Translations under genes and position numbers: made by a program | The notes under the pieces: model-generated | The model's database searches: none | What the model saw: the letters and a program-made list of their open reading frames with translations, nothing else | What the model was told of the DNA's origin: nothing | In this document: positions 36,585 to 50,900 of the stretch, piece after piece | Layout of the letters: the number at the start of each line of letters is the position of its first letter | Numbering within the stretch: position 1 is the first letter of the stretch | Source: Nymphalis io | Taxonomy: Eukaryota > Arthropoda > Insecta > Lepidoptera > Nymphalidae | DNA: 64,000 bases | NCBI RefSeq assembly: GCF_905147045.1 | Contig: NC_065906.1 | Location: 6,944,001-7,008,000, forward strand | Reading direction: 5' to 3'

Positions 36585-39270
36585 ATAACAAAATAATTTT
36601 TCATCGCACTGCTACTACTACACTACTCCGTATTATTTAATAATTACACTTTACATAGATCTGCTCTCTTTATTCATATATTTAATATGATGAGGCATCC
36701 GCATAGATCCTACCGTGGCCCTCGACTATCAAATATATGTATATATTTACTGTTTTACCTTAAATTATAAATATTTACTAAGATAATAAAACTATAATCA
36801 TTTTCATAGTGAGATAACTCTTTTCTTTTGTTGTATTAACAAATACCTACTTTCATATTTAAATATTTAACAGATGACAAAATATACGAATAGAAACCAA
36901 CATTTTATTTATAAATTAGCACTACACAGATATAGTATACAGATTTTTCGATAACAGTTACTAAGAAAAAAAGGGTTCAACCCAAATAAGCCCACTTTTT
37001 AGCTGAATCCCATTTACGTGACAATGTCTCTTTAATTTTTTTTGTACTCGATTATTTGATGACTCCGTGTCCGATACCATGATTATCGTACATAGATAGT
37101 ACTATTTCAGAAACCTCTACACTAATGCAAACAAAAATCTCAAACTTTAAACTCTAAGAATTTTGTTTAAGTGTAAACAAATTATTATTATAACTTTATA
37201 ATATTTTGTGTATTTTTTTTACGTATATTATATATGATATTTGTATTTTATACGTATATTATATACATTTAAGATTAAGTTTAAGTAACGAATTTGATAC
37301 AAGCGGACACGAAATCTAGTTTGTCATGTAATTATAAAAATGGAACTATAATTTCTACGCCTTAATCAATAACAATAGATGAAATATCGGTGTTATGATA
37401 AAACACGTGTATTATAATGAAATTAAAACAGAAAAGGCATGAAATAAAACTCATAAGTCAGTGGTGTACGTAAACTTTATATATTCTGATTTACATATAT
37501 ATATTATATATATTTTATAATTTACTACATCTGGCTGTAATAGAACAATAATTATTTTATCAAATATATTGCTTTGCTAAATTTTATGAAAAAATACAAA
37601 AGTATTCTACGATTGCTTTAAGAAAAAATCTTCTAGAAAAAATTATATCTCTCTTATATTATCTAAATGTTCATATTATGCTTAAGACATTTTATTGTAT
37701 GTTACTAAATATAAAAGTCGCTCATATAAAAATTCAAAAGATGATTCATATACAATAATTATTTAAAATAAATACTCCGCATTCCTGGGCGTCTAACCAA
37801 TAATACTTTTTCGGAAACGGCGGTTTATCCTAAACCTAAATTAACGACATAAAATCAATATTTGGCTTAGATTTTAATTAAAACTACCATAAAGCACATA
37901 CAATAATAATTTGGTCTAAGTTATGCGTATTACAGTTAAATGTTAAGTGCCTTTAGCCTAATTATTGCCTTACACTAAACTTGTTTTGTCCCAGCGGTCA
38001 CCATCGGTAAAAACATGCGAACGACCCTGCCCCGTGGGACGGGGGCTAACTCGAACTAACTCGATACTGTATGAACCAAATACATGACTATTATAATGAC
38101 AATAATTTTTATTATAAATTAAAAAAGAGTTACACAAAAAATGCAATCGGAACCGACATCGATGCACCAATGTGACGAAAATTGACTTAAAACGAGGTCG
38201 TGAGTATAAATACACAATATAAAATGACCGTCTCCTCTCGGAGCGCAAATCACTGGACGTATCACAAATAATCCTTATTAATAATTTTACACTACCAGTA
38301 CCTAATCCAATGAACGGTATGACATTACATCGATATTGAGCTAACTTACATTCAATATATTAATTATTCATTAAGTAATATTGCTGTTAGTCTATGGTTA
38401 ACTAATATTTCGTACTCAAAATTATCGTATTCTTGAGAATAGACATAGCGAATGGCACTCGGTTATTATGACAAGATGCCGTGGATCGGGTCGACTTGGT
38501 GCCGGACGAGCCCGCGGGCGTCGCGTTGGAGATCTCCTACAATATAACGTACAACTAGTCTAGCCTCGCTAGATATTAAGCACAACTCGAAAATTAATCA
38601 CTGAAATGCTTTAAATAAAACTCTGTTTTATTTTTACATCACAATTATTATTTACGCAGATATACAATCTAGTTATAAAAAATATTCTCCTTTAGAATAC
38701 TAGAACAGCTCATAAATTGACTCTCGTAGGCCGGCGTCGCTGCGCCGATACGCTCTAACATTAGACTACCATTAAATATTCAATAATATAAATACAAAGC
38801 ACATAGTGAGCAAGTGTGTTACGTGGGCCCCCTCAATAAATAGAGAAAATAGCCGGCGGGGACCCAGGGAGACGGAGATAGCACGATAGAAACGAGATAG
38901 AAGTTACAAAGTTACGAAGAATAAATAGCGTAGTCTTTACACGTTACGAACTAGGTTCTGTGCGCCGGCCACGTCTGACGTGGGCCCGACGGACAAGGCA
39001 CGCGAGATGGAGTCGTCCCCGCCGGTATTACTGCCGCCAGGTTCTCGGGGTATATTACATCCAGTATAATACTGCTTCGAAGAAATTCCAGTTTCTTTTC
39101 TGTATCGAGCTTAGAACTCCGATTACTTCTCGCCGTTGTCCTGGCAGCAGTAGTCCCGCCGGCCGGGGCGACCCGGTCGAGAGGCCGCACTGCTAGTCGA
39201 GGGGGCTCGGCTCGAGGTCACTGAGCAGGTCGAGCGGCTCGAAGAGGGGGCAGGCGGCGGAGAGGTGATC
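36585..39270. other. Between the pickpocket-like and kayak stop codons; probable kayak 3' UTR on the right
   Basis: The two genes converge here. AT-rich DNA fills 36585-37950. From about 38000 to 39270 there are several GC-rich patches (38030, 38500, 38830, 38960-39200) that suit the kayak 3' untranslated region, read on the minus strand. TTTATT at 38627-38632 (AATAAA on the minus strand) is one possible polyadenylation signal. No coding exon is seen. Confidence 0.4.
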
Positions 39271-42200
39271 TCAGAGGCTGACGAGGCTGTTGTGCGCGTC
39301 GGGCGAGGCGAGGTCGGGCGCGGCGCGCTGCTGCTGCGCGCAGGGGTGCGGGTGCGGGTGCGGGTGCGGGTGCACGGGGGTCAGCCCCGTGCCGCCTTCC
39401 ATCAGGCTATCGAAGTTGAAAGGGATGCCATTGCTCGGCGTGCTGATCTCGATGCCGGCTATTTTGTTGTTGTTGCCCATCGCTTTATTGTTGTGAATCT
39501 GGAAGATCGTTAACATTTATATTAACATCATATACTTACGCAATACTATTGTTTGACATCTTAATACATTGCATTTTATTATAGTATAGTTACAATGATT
39601 ACCTGCGCGGGAGTGACGGTGAGCGGCACCTGGAGGAAGTTAGGTCGCGAGGGACGTACGGGTGGCGTGTCCAGCGAACTCGCACTCGTGACCACGGCCG
39701 GGTTTGCCGCCGACAGCATTATCCTAAAACAAGCAATATTTATGTCAATAAAAACTCCTTATTTAATATCGTTTAATATTAGCCCAGTATTACTTCAGAA
39801 CATCCCTAAATAAAATCCGTCTTTTTGTCATTCCTTGGCATTAAATAATTTTAAGATTTCGACTTAGAAAATTCATTAAAGAATCAAACTTAAATGAAAT
39901 ATGTCACAGTTGTAATTTCCTGCATGATTCACAATTAAGCAACATTTTAGTATTAGAATGCAACTTTAATTTCAATAAGTGCCTCGTCATCGTGACTTAC
40001 CTTTTGTCCGGCGTCGGCGAGGCGAAGATATCATTATCTAACCCAAGGACGGGGTCTACTACGGGATCCATCACTTCCACTTTTACTCTGACCCCGTCTT
40101 CTGGCATCTCTGGATAGTCGTAGGGGTCTTGAAACGGCTTCACGTCGGGTGGACTAGTTGACCTCTTTTCGAGCCCGCAAAGCGGTAAGTGGTTGCGCAA
40201 AATCGCCTGCAACTGGTCTACATCGGCGTTCAACTTGCGGATTTCGTCTTTGAACGCTTGGTTTTTCTCTTCGAGCCTGTCTGTTTCTTCCTGCAGTTCA
40301 TTGGTGTGGTCAAGTCTCCGTTTGCGACAGCGCGCAGCTGCCATTTTATTTCTTTCTCGGCGTATTTTTCTCCGTTCCTCCTCCTCTGGTGAGATGTCCT
40401 GGGGAGCTTTAGTCGGTCTTCGTCCGCCCATGTTACGTCTCTTCGGCGCCGGAAGGCCAGGACTGCTACTGCTGTCACCGCTAGCTGAGAGTGGGCCCGG
40501 CGACACATGCAGAGTCGTCGGGCCCGAGTCACAGTAACCCACCGGATTCAGGATGCCTGTAATATGAAATCATTATATTAAATTACATATTAAAAGAAAG
40601 GTACTTAACGCGATACTCAGGCAGAAACTAATATGTATAAATACATAAAAGAAAGTATGATATATGTGATTTTTGATCAAACTAAAATACAAAATTAATG
40701 CATCAAATAATTAAATTGAAATAACAATTATATAATACCTAAATAGAAGAGTAGTGCAGTAATAATTAGTAAATAGCACAGATGATATTGCTAGGACAGC
40801 TGGAATATTGTAGATACGGAGCACATGATAATAAAAGTTGGCGTGACAAAGATTGATACGCACAACTATAACAGTAGAATTGTGACAGATCAAATTAACA
40901 GTCACTAGACTATTATCGTTGTAACTCTAAATCTTTGGTCATATTAACAAATGTATTATATCAGTGTTTTGAGTCTACACTGACTTGATAAAAAATGATT
41001 AAAAGTTAGTAATGAGTATAAAAGCCGAGATGGCCCTGTGGTAAGAACGCGTGAATCTTAACCGATGATCGTGGGTTCAAACCCCTGCAAGCACCACTGA
41101 ATTTTCATGTGCTTAATTTGTGATTATAATTCATCTCGTGCTTTACGGTGAAGGAAAACATCGTGAGGAAACCTGCATGTGTCTAATTTCACTGAAATTC
41201 TGCCACATGTGAATTCTACCAACCCGCATTGGAGCAGCGTGGTGGAATAAGCTCCAAACCTTCTCCTCAAAAAGAGGAGAGGAGGCCTTTAGCCCAGCAG
41301 TGGGACATTCACAGGCTGTTACGGATTACGGAATGAGTATAAAGAATAATATACGATTATATACTTTATTATGCCCCGATGATAAAAAGTAGAGATAGGG
41401 GTTTATTTTTAATGTATATATTATAATATATATTGACTAGCGAGTGTACGTTATGTAAGCCCGTCCGGGCAGTTACTATGGTTACACAATAACCTAATAG
41501 AATCAAAATGCGAATGAGCCAATTTAATTAATAATAATAATAATAATAATATCCTGGGACATTTTTCACACACGGCCATCTGATCCCAAATTAAGCTTGT
41601 ATAAAGCTTGTGCTATGGAAACCAGACAACTGATATACTACATATACTACTTTTCTTTTTGTAAATACATACTTATATAGATAATTACACCCAGACTCAG
41701 GACAAACAGACATGTTCATGCACACAAATGTCTGTCCTGGGTGGGAATCGAACCCACAACCTTCGGCGTGAAAGGCAAGTGTTCTACCAACCACGCCAAC
41801 CGGCTCGTCAAATAAATTAATTAAACGAACAAAGGACATAACATCTTGAACTTCTTGATTTTTGGCGTGGTAACGTTTAAGGAACGTTTTGCACTAACGA
41901 CTTTATATAAAACTTAGGTTAGGGGTAATTAGGCAAACAATGCTGTGTCTTCTTCTTTCGAATATAAAATAAATCATGACAGAAAGAGAGAAATCTTAAG
42001 AGAAAGAAGACCTTAAGTGTCTTTGGGCGGATATAACCACTTACGATCAGACATTTAAATACCCAGTCTGCGTTTTTATTAAAATAAAATAAATATTCAG
42101 TAATTACTAACCGTAATTGTTGGTCTGCGTGACGGAAGGCGGGACGAAACCTGCGTGGTTGCTCTGCTCGCTGCGACAGTTGCTCAACTCGATATAGGTT

Positions 42201-43924
42201 TGCTCGAAGTTGCGCAACTGCGTGGGCGTTATGGTCGCCGTGGTGCGGGTTGGGACCCCCGACTGGAGGCCTTCAAGGTTTGCCAACTGAAAATAAAGAA
42301 AAATAATATTTAATTACATGAAGCTGTTTCTGCAAACGAATGATGTAAAACAAAACAAATTAAAAAATTATATTCATATTTGCATTCACAAATATTTGAT
42401 TTTTCAAATATTTGATTCATAGTTGATTGATTCTTTGCTTGAGATTATTTAAGAAATATATATTAAAAAAAGAAATAACTTTAATTAAGTTTGCTAAATA
42501 GTAATAATGATCATCGTTAGTTCAGTACCTCTTCAATTACAAATTGAAACTGTTACGCAATATTTATATTTATTATATTGAAAATCGACGTCGCTTCCAC
42601 ATTCCGATCGCTTTTTATCAGCAAAACATTTGTGCAGGATAAACAAGACAATAACAATAAAACAATGCAACAAGCAAAAATATTTTATAATATCTAAATA
42701 TATTATGTATTTATTACGTCACATAAATTAATATAAACGTACTATACATACTGTATACATATATTTTTTAAACAAGTTTAATTTGGCGTTAATTCGACCT
42801 TAATGCGATAGTATTGTAATACTAGCGCTTTACCCACAGCTTCGCTCGCCTCATAATTCAGAATTGTTAAATACCAATTTCCATAAATAAATAAAGAATT
42901 TTCAAACCAACTTTCATACCCTTTATCACCGTAGGTGTTGAATTTTCAAAAAAATCCTTAGTACTTAACTACTGTGTAAAAGGGGACCGAATGCAATTTT
43001 CATAGTAGTTTGAGTCGAGTTAATTTGAGTTGTGCGTTGATATCAGTCAGTCAATGATTCTTTTATAGACACATATATATATACAATTAATAGTACCAAC
43101 ACAGTTTACTAAATTTCAGTACAATGAGTTGAGTTTAACTCATATAAAATTCAACAAGATTTGACCTTTACGTGTTTGTGAGTGAGTAAAATCTTGTAAA
43201 AATGCTTTAAAAAATATTATAGTCGTAAAATAATAACAATTAACGTGTTCTATTTATATTTTTACGAGATGTTATCATAACAAATCATGTTTATCCTTTG
43301 ATATATATTCATGAAAACGAGTGTTGAAAAATAAAGCACACATCTTTAACCCTCGATAGTTTTAAATATGAGTGAATATAAACAAATAGTTCGAAATAAT
43401 TACTATTGAGAACTTTGTATAACGTATAATAATAAACTATACGTTAAAATACAGGTACATATTGGTGGTTAAATATAATCTAACAACTAATTATAGAAAT
43501 AGTTATATGTAAATATTATTTCATTTAATACTTTGTAGACGATCGTTTGACTTTGAAAGAACAGTAACAGTGGCAAAGATACATTTTAAGATGTAATGCC
43601 GTTTGTCCTTGATAAATTAAGACTTGTATGCGAGCAATAATATCATAGGTTTTATAGGTCTAATTCACTTCATCCTACTTTAAATCGAGAAAACGAAGCC
43701 GCACTTCACATGCCAGACAGCGTGGCTTTTGGCAGTGTTGTTTTGAAATACGTAATATCAAATATTATACGATATTATACTTTATAACGATATAAAGGTG
43801 CGAATTGATTAATGAACTTGGGTTTACACGTGCGTGCCGCCGTTATTTAATAGGGGTGTACCTGTTGGCACCACAACTCAGTGGCCAGCATGTTGGCGAA
43901 CTCCAGTGGATCAATGTTCTGCAT
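39271..43924 (-). CDS. kay: Kayak (insect Fos), bZIP transcription factor, short isoform
   Basis: Fos orthologue that pairs with Jun as AP-1 in stress, immune, wound and neuronal activity responses. Minus-strand exons: 43924-43862 (MQNIDPLEFANMLATELWCQ start), 42286-42112 (TITPTQLRNFEQTYIELSN), 40556-40001 (bZIP), 39723-39603 (SSLDTPPVRPSRPNFLQVPL), 39498-39271 (PFNFDSLMEGGTGLTPV, ending NSLVSL, stop at 39273). Phases match throughout, giving 380 residues. The basic region is RRERNKMAAARCRKRR, followed by leucine-zipper heptads through ELQEETDRLEEKNQAFKDEI to HLPLCGLEKR. The start and C-terminus match insect kayak. The last exon carries a His-Pro repeat from a GGGTGC hexamer run at 39347-39372. 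In flies kayak has several promoters; here the ATG exon follows a GC-rich upstream region, so it may be one of several first exons. The identification is very strong; whether longer isoforms exist is open. Confidence 0.95.
41023..41331 (+). mobile_element. SINE family A, full-length copy with 12-bp target-site duplication, in a kayak intron
   Basis: Starts agccgagatggccctgtggt, has the B-box gtgggttcaaacc, and ends acaggctgttacggattacgg. It is flanked by aatgagtataaa at 41011-41022 and again at 41332-41343, a perfect target-site duplication that fixes both ends. It is antisense to kayak, in the intron between the bZIP exon and the exon at 42112. Confidence 0.9.
41531..41809 (-). mobile_element. 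SINE family C copy in a kayak intron
   Basis: Reverse complement of the element at 32700-32956: the tRNA-like head (gacgagccggttggcgtggt and gggttcgattcccac) is at the right end and the (TAA)n tail at the left (41531-41552). Same intron as the family A copy, opposite orientation. Confidence 0.85.
42820..43200 (+). repeat. Decayed lepidopteran interspersed repeat in the first kayak intron
   Basis: Contains ctttacccacagcttcgctc, actttcataccctttatcac and gttgaattttcaaaaaaatc, phrases recurrent in a common lepidopteran repeat of unsettled class. There is no second copy in the window, so the boundaries are approximate. Confidence 0.4.
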
Positions 43925-44340
43925 CTCGGCGGTGCTAACACAACCACGTTTATAATTAGACGCTTACTCTATTGTGTTGCGCTTTTTGCGACGCGACACC
44001 TTCGTGCGGTTCGAGTTAGTTAGTCGATTTATTCGTTATTATCCGCCCTCGCAAATAAATATTAATTTGGATTTAATTTGATCAGTGCACTCGAATAGTC
44101 GTCGGGCGAAAAGAAATTCTAATGGTTCAGTTAGTGTTAAAGGGCGGCTCGGTATCGTCAACTGCGACAATTCGCTTTGGTAATCGTGTGCGCGGGAGTG
44201 CGGGTCGTTCGTTCGTTGTGCGCGCGTACGGCGTACGGCGGCCGGCCGCGGCAGATCGCGCGCTACTGCCACTCCGCGCCCGCCCTCACTCGCCCGAAAT
44301 GTTCGCCCACGAGCGACGTCGAAATCACGTATTTATAGAA
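43925..44340 (-). promoter_or_regulatory. kay: Probable promoter and 5' leader of the kayak short isoform
   Basis: Upstream of the kayak ATG on the minus strand the frame closes after 11 codons, so this is leader or intron rather than coding. Between about 44130 and 44340 the sequence is strikingly rich in CpG against AT-rich flanks, with a self-complementary core (cggcggccggccgcgg). That suits an insect promoter region. No start site is proved. Confidence 0.4.
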
Positions 44341-47300
44341 CACTCCTCTAACTCCGGAAATATTTCGCATCATTTCGCATCGCGCCGGCGGTTAGTTATC
44401 GGAGGTAATAGGCGCTTACAACCCGAAAACAAAGCGCCGTATGAAGAGAACTATTTACACTCGTCAAGTCAAGTATTGATGATTGCGGTCATGTTTCATC
44501 ACGAAGAAAACTTTATTTCAAGAATAAATATCTTTAATAACTCACATCTCCCATTAAATTTCTTACTCTACCTTTGCTAGAAATAAAGGGTCGTGGGCGG
44601 GAGGCTTGGCAAGCTGGCAGGACCTTGCATCAAGGACGCGCTACGCGCCCGTAGGCGAGACGTTTCGGCGAATAGAACCTTATATGGTGCCAACTATTAT
44701 TATAATTTATTTTATGTCTACCCGTTTAAAACAAGCTTTGACAAATTATACATCTACTGAATTACAAAATCTAGACGAAGAGTTTATTATATCAAATGTA
44801 TCTGATATCCCTATTTAACTAACAATAGAGTATGTCGGGGTAACACAAGATCGCTTCGATCATCAATCGTTTATATAAAACAACTCATAACTAAATTATA
44901 TTTTCGATCACTGGCAACAACCTGCAATTCCATATGAAGCACCAGACTTTTCAATGCCAAGGCAAAATAAATAACTGGCTAAGTTACGAAATAATCATGT
45001 CTTCATTTTATGGTTTGTAACAGAAAATATCGGATTATACTGCTCTATTTCACATTTTTACTAAATTATATAATAATACTAAGCATATATTAATGTAAGT
45101 GGATTTAAAGAAATACGAGTATAGCAAAAATCATACTAACAATTCAACAAACGTGCCTTATATTATAAAGTGTAAGCATAAACGACCTTAAATGTATAAA
45201 CTCTAAAGATTGCTAAATGTGAAGTAGTAGATAATAATTGTGGCAATCTCATGAGCTGGCAGGACAAAGCGGTCGAGCGCTCCGGAAGGAGCACACTCCG
45301 CTCAATTACCGCAATTGCCTAAATGAAATTCGTCTCAAATGCTCGAACACACAGACCGAACACTAATTGGTCACGGTGCTTACCTATCACTCACCTAAAA
45401 TAATCTTGCATTCCTGTGCATTATCTTGAACGAATATTATCAGTAAATTGGACATGTTCCAAATTACATTGTTTTTAAAATAGTTAACATATTTTAAAAA
45501 TATTCCTTAATCGCTTTATGTTTTGTGGACCTCAAAGTGGGTTTTAAAAGCTGATTAGATTCCATTTTAGTGCGTAAACGATTAATAATTATGAACAAGC
45601 AGTGTTGACTATGCTGTGATTATACAAATATACTCTACGATTATATGAGATTAAATACTTATGTATAACAAATCAATAAGTTAACAAATCTAGGAAGTAA
45701 ACCCATTTTTAAGTCATTAATTTGAAACTTCACAATCATATGACAATACAACGATTGGTAGGTACCATTGAGCTGGAAACTTACAATATCTATTAAAAAA
45801 ACCAAATGTACCCAAAGTACATTTGTTTTTTTTAACGACCCCCATAATATAACACTGACAAACGCATGATTTTTGTTTTTATTTTTTTATTTAAATATTA
45901 TATTATTGATCAATGACGTTTCTAAGATAACGTATATAGAGCGGAATATTCGCAATACATGAGCAATTCGTGAGACAGATAAAGTGGTTGGGTTCATGAA
46001 GAAGCAATGTTGTTATCGCGCGGTCATGAGATCACCACTATATCTAGTTGTGACGTAGCAGAATAGTGAGGTAGGCGATGCTTCCACATGGCCTATAATA
46101 GTATGAAATTAATTTATTATTTTAATACCACCTATGCATGAGGAACTAAAAGGTTCGAAAAGTAGTAGTTGGTATTTTAATGGAGACAAGTGTACATAAT
46201 AAGTTAATAATGACTAATGTTTTTTTAATATGATTGTTTATAATAACTATATAAAAAATACGAAACAATCAATTATACTATTTTGTTAAAACAAACATAT
46301 ATATATATATATACTTTACACGATATATATATATATATATCTATCGTGTAAAGTAAATCCTAATAAAACAATTTTAATTATGTATTTATAATAAAGTACT
46401 TATTTATGTATAGGCGTATCGACGATATTGCATGCCCGTTATCCGCACGTGTGTTCGCCCACGTCCATTACAAAGCGAGTTATCTGTTAATACTACGTAA
46501 TATATTCATATGTAATATAAAATGTTTTGTAGATTTTTTGTGTCGGAGTTACCACATACGTACAGATGTATTAAAATCAAGTATAAATAAAATATGTCAT
46601 TTATCATTACTTGCTGAGAAACTGTTATTCGAACGCTTATATATAATGATTTTTTCATCAATCAATAACCGAATAATACCGAAAAATACAAGTATTTTGT
46701 ATTTTCATCTTATCTTTTTAATGTGAAACTCATATTTAAATCAAATAATCGGTAAAGTTATCACGACCTCTTTGATATGGATTATTTTAAAGACGACAAA
46801 GAAATATCAATCTTTTTCTTAATATACTCTTGCATTAATTAATTCTAAAGATCCCCAACCCGTTTAGCTAACTTTATTTAAGTAAAGGCTACCAAATAAA
46901 ATGTTACAAGATTCAGTTGATTTCTTAGTAGCTATTTTTATCGTTCTAATTATAGCAACGGTTACCCTTCAACCTTCACTATGGACGATCTCATCGTCAG
47001 CGTTTTAGCAAAATAAGCATTGCAAAGTTGCAATACGAGATGCGGTCAAACACCTCGAGAGGAAGTTTTGTATCATTTTATAAGAAAATCAAATCGATGA
47101 AAAATGTTATATCAACACGTGTACGTGAACATATTATTATACTTTTTTTACATTATACTCTCGTATGAGGTAACAAAAACCTAAACACACGGGCCGTAGC
47201 CAAGCGCGAGTAGGGTCTAGGTAATTGTATAAGAAGATGAGATGGATGAAGTCGTAAGGAACTTGCGAGTGAGGCGGCATGTGTTCGGGGTGATTGCCTT

Positions 47301-47698
47301 TTGGAGTAAATAATTATTATTGTTATTACATAATCTGATTTCGCTGACATTGTATCGAAGATTTGGAAGATTTGGAAATGACGATGAGGATCTTGGATCT
47401 GTGGTTTCTTATTATTTATATTATTATATTTAGACATTTTCAACGCTTTAACACGTTATTATAACATGGCCAGGACAAATAGCTACAATTTCCTCGTATG
47501 AAATATAGACACTGATTTTGTTTACGAGTACAGTTAACTGAAATCAAAACGTGTCATAGTTTTATTTAGCCGCGGTATCGCAACAAGGGCTTTCCGGGAA
47601 AAAGTCGATGGTTGCGATCGTTTGGCATAATATAATCAACACTAACTAAATATCATTGGAATATGTTATGCACATTACTTATTATTTAAACATATATA
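44341..47698. other. Non-coding stretch upstream of kayak
   Basis: No gene is supported. It holds a GC-richer patch at 44590-44690, another at 45250-45310, and a TA-rich hairpin whose 13-bp arms lie at 46313-46325 and 46342-46354. A short open frame at 44606-44818 matches nothing I know. Confidence 0.45.
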
Positions 47699-47990
47699 CT
47701 GGTGGTAGGGCTTTGAGCAAGCTCGTCTGGGTAGGTACCACCCACTCATCAGATATTCAACCGCAAAACAGCAATACTTGATATTGTTGTGTTTCGGTTT
47801 GAAGGGTGAGTGAGCCAGTGTAATTACAGGCACAAGGGACATAAAATCTTAGTTCCCAAGGTTGGTGGCGCATTGGCTATAAGCGATGGTTGACATTTCT
47901 TACAATGCCAATGTCTAAGGGCGTTTGGTGACCACTTACCATCAGGTGGCCCATATGCTCGTCCACCTTCCTATTCTATAAAAAAAAAAA
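47699..47990 (+). mobile_element. Family B retroposon, well preserved copy
   Basis: Nearly the same sequence as 23791-24082, from tggtggtagggctttgagca to gctcgtccaccttcctattc and an A run at 47980-47989. It lacks the snap-back hairpin, which makes it a reference for the normal start of the family. Confidence 0.8.
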
Positions 47991-50900
47991 TATATTATTA
48001 AACATTTTGTATTATGAACATGAAATCATATTTAGTAGAAATTTACGAACGAATTTATTAATCACCCAGATTTCGTAATTCTTGGTCATCGATAAATCTA
48101 AACGCGTTAATCTATGATAATCAGGTGACATAACTTTTTACAATATAAACATTGTGGTCGTAAAAGTAATCAAGTAATAAATCTGTAACGGCAATACGTG
48201 ATGACAAACGATAGAGGTCCTCGCACTCTCCGGGCATCGATATGTCCATGCTCGTTTAGGCCTGAGCACGTTGTCGATGCGTACTACGCGAGCACGTGGT
48301 GGCCGTATGATGTGACTGGCAACTGGCAGGTGGACCACGCCCGCACAAGGCGATTAGTCAGATTCCTTTATCTATTGTTTACTCTGTGCTCAATTCAGTT
48401 ACGCGAAGCCATTCTCTCAATAAAGTAACTTTATTTTTTGTTCCAATAATTTTTTCAATTTTGCAATGGCAAATGTATTTCAAAGGAAATAAAAGCAAGA
48501 ATAATCTATAGTATATGAATACTATTTAAACTTCAAATAAAACGTAAGTATACTGTGATTTTAATGTACACGAATTGTGTAAGAGAGCTTCTGGATTTTA
48601 CAAATCCTATACCGAAAAAGGATGCACGTAGCATGACGAAATCATCAGCCACGAGGATAATTAATAAATATTTATAACTAAATACAGACAATTTAAGAAA
48701 ACATGTCTGATTGAAGATTTGGGTACAAAATCACTAACGTCTTAAAATTGTAAACTGACAACACAATACTGTTAACAATTAAAGATTACCGTTACGTTGC
48801 TTCACGTTAAATGAATTTAACCGATTTTTGTCTTGAACTCATCAAGCAACACGGAAAATGAGAAACAATAGCCAGGAACAATGTTGAGGCAATTAACAAT
48901 GTAAATTTTCACTTAAATGGAAATATTTAAAATAACTTGTATTCAAAACGATACACTAGACGCTCAATAATAATGAAACGGCATATATTTTACCGGTCAT
49001 ATATCAACGCACTATAGATCTTTTCGACTTCGCATAATCAGAAATGCACCGTGTTCATTATTTCTTTATAATTTCTTTCAACGTTTATGTCGTTTCAAAA
49101 GCAAATATTTTTAAATCTTTTTTAATGTAGTCGCGTGCTCTTAAAAAGCCTAAATTCAACGATTTTTTCTCCGACATATTAATGGTGACAAGATATCAGC
49201 TATCTCTGATATCCATTTTAAAACTATAAGTTATATGAAAATAAAACAATCGGTTTAGTAAATTTTACGCAAAACCAAAATTTACGTCTTGGTAATATTG
49301 ATTATCATACATTTTAAGAATTTAAAATACCGGCCTAAAATTCCATAAGCATTTCAACTTATTAGGACATCAATTCAAGGAGACCATCGCTGCGTGCAGT
49401 CGTGCTCTACACTGAGAGATTTCGTATCTCGACGGTTGTTTGGAAGCTCATTAACGGAACGCTAATTGCTCGGACTAATAGCGTTGCTCGAGTTGTCGGC
49501 TTAGGAAATTCCTTGAACTGATTCTACACAAAGATTTGTTTTATATTGCATTTTATTTACTCACTAACTGTGTCCCGCCGTTTTACTCGCTTTCAATTTG
49601 GATTACACGATTTAGACGATGTGATGAGTACCTACTTATTTACAATTTTCCTCATTGGTTGTCGGTTCTGCTCACTGCTCCGCTCCTCAGAGTGAGTGAA
49701 GTTACATAGCTTATTCAATTAACTAACTTCCTCAATTATCGTAGTCTAAGCCAAAACAGTTATTTATTTCAAATCAGACTGATAGCTCCTAACATTAATT
49801 TCAAATATTCCTCAGCTTTTATTTTAATTATTATACATTTTACTAGTACCAAGTACACTCGAGTGCCTTGAAGCATTATCTTTTCAATGATATGTGGTAT
49901 TTACAATAAACAGGATGAAACTAAACGGTTGATGTATGTGTATGGATTGTTATCTCGTGTATACCTATGTATAAAATGTTTATAACTAGTATGCCATTGG
50001 CAGCACCATAATTGACAAAACATACACACGTGTCCGCTGGCGAATCATAAATTCTACTGATATAACATTGGCATACTTTAAATTATCAAAATATTATGTA
50101 AATAGTGGTAGTAATAATTGGATGTAAATGCGTGTGAATTTAGGAATAATTTCGATTTCATTAGAATTGTTTATATATAATTAATATAACGTAAATAAAT
50201 ACAACTATTTATATAGGAATCGAATGAGTCTTCAACTATAAAATAACAAAAATAAATGAAGATGAGATCTGTATGCATTAACGTTCGCTGCCGCCGTATA
50301 AGTACTAATCTAACATTAAAATGTACAGGGTAAGTATTAAACTAACAACACATGCAAGCATTGTACGGCGCCGTCGACTGTCGCGACATTGACCGCCACT
50401 GAACGAATAATAAAATAAATCGACGCCTGGCACCGTGCCAACAGCCCTTCTCTTCACCTTTATATCATGAAGAAAACGCGTGCAGCGCGACCATTGCTGT
50501 TTCAAGTTATCCTTATTAAGTAAAGGTTGAAATCAATACGCAATGTATAGTTCTAGTCAGCAGAATATTTAACAAAAACGGGACAGTTGCGAAATCTGCA
50601 CCCTTCGCGTATTCTCTATACGTTTAAAGGGTTCGAAACCTCGCTTAGCAATCTGAAAGGTTGCAAATATTTTAAAAAATATATATAAAACAAGTATGGG
50701 ATTAGCAAAAAGTAGTCGATTTAATTGAGTGGATCGGTGAACGGTTCTGTGCAGTCGAATCGACCTTCGTTTTCATGAAAACTGCTCCATTCTGTATTTC
50801 TCGGAAAACCCGCATGAGTCATCGTCACTCGCTCTCTATCGCGGGTCACTACGACTTGCGTATTTCATTTGTCGGCTCGATTCAAAAAGTCGATTACGTT

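Noticed and set aside
44606..44818. 70-codon open frame upstream of kayak
   Set aside because: Plausible composition but no family resemblance, no splice or promoter support.
48198..48428. 76-codon open frame overlapping antisense frames
   Set aside because: GC-richer island with frames on both strands; no protein similarity that I can see.
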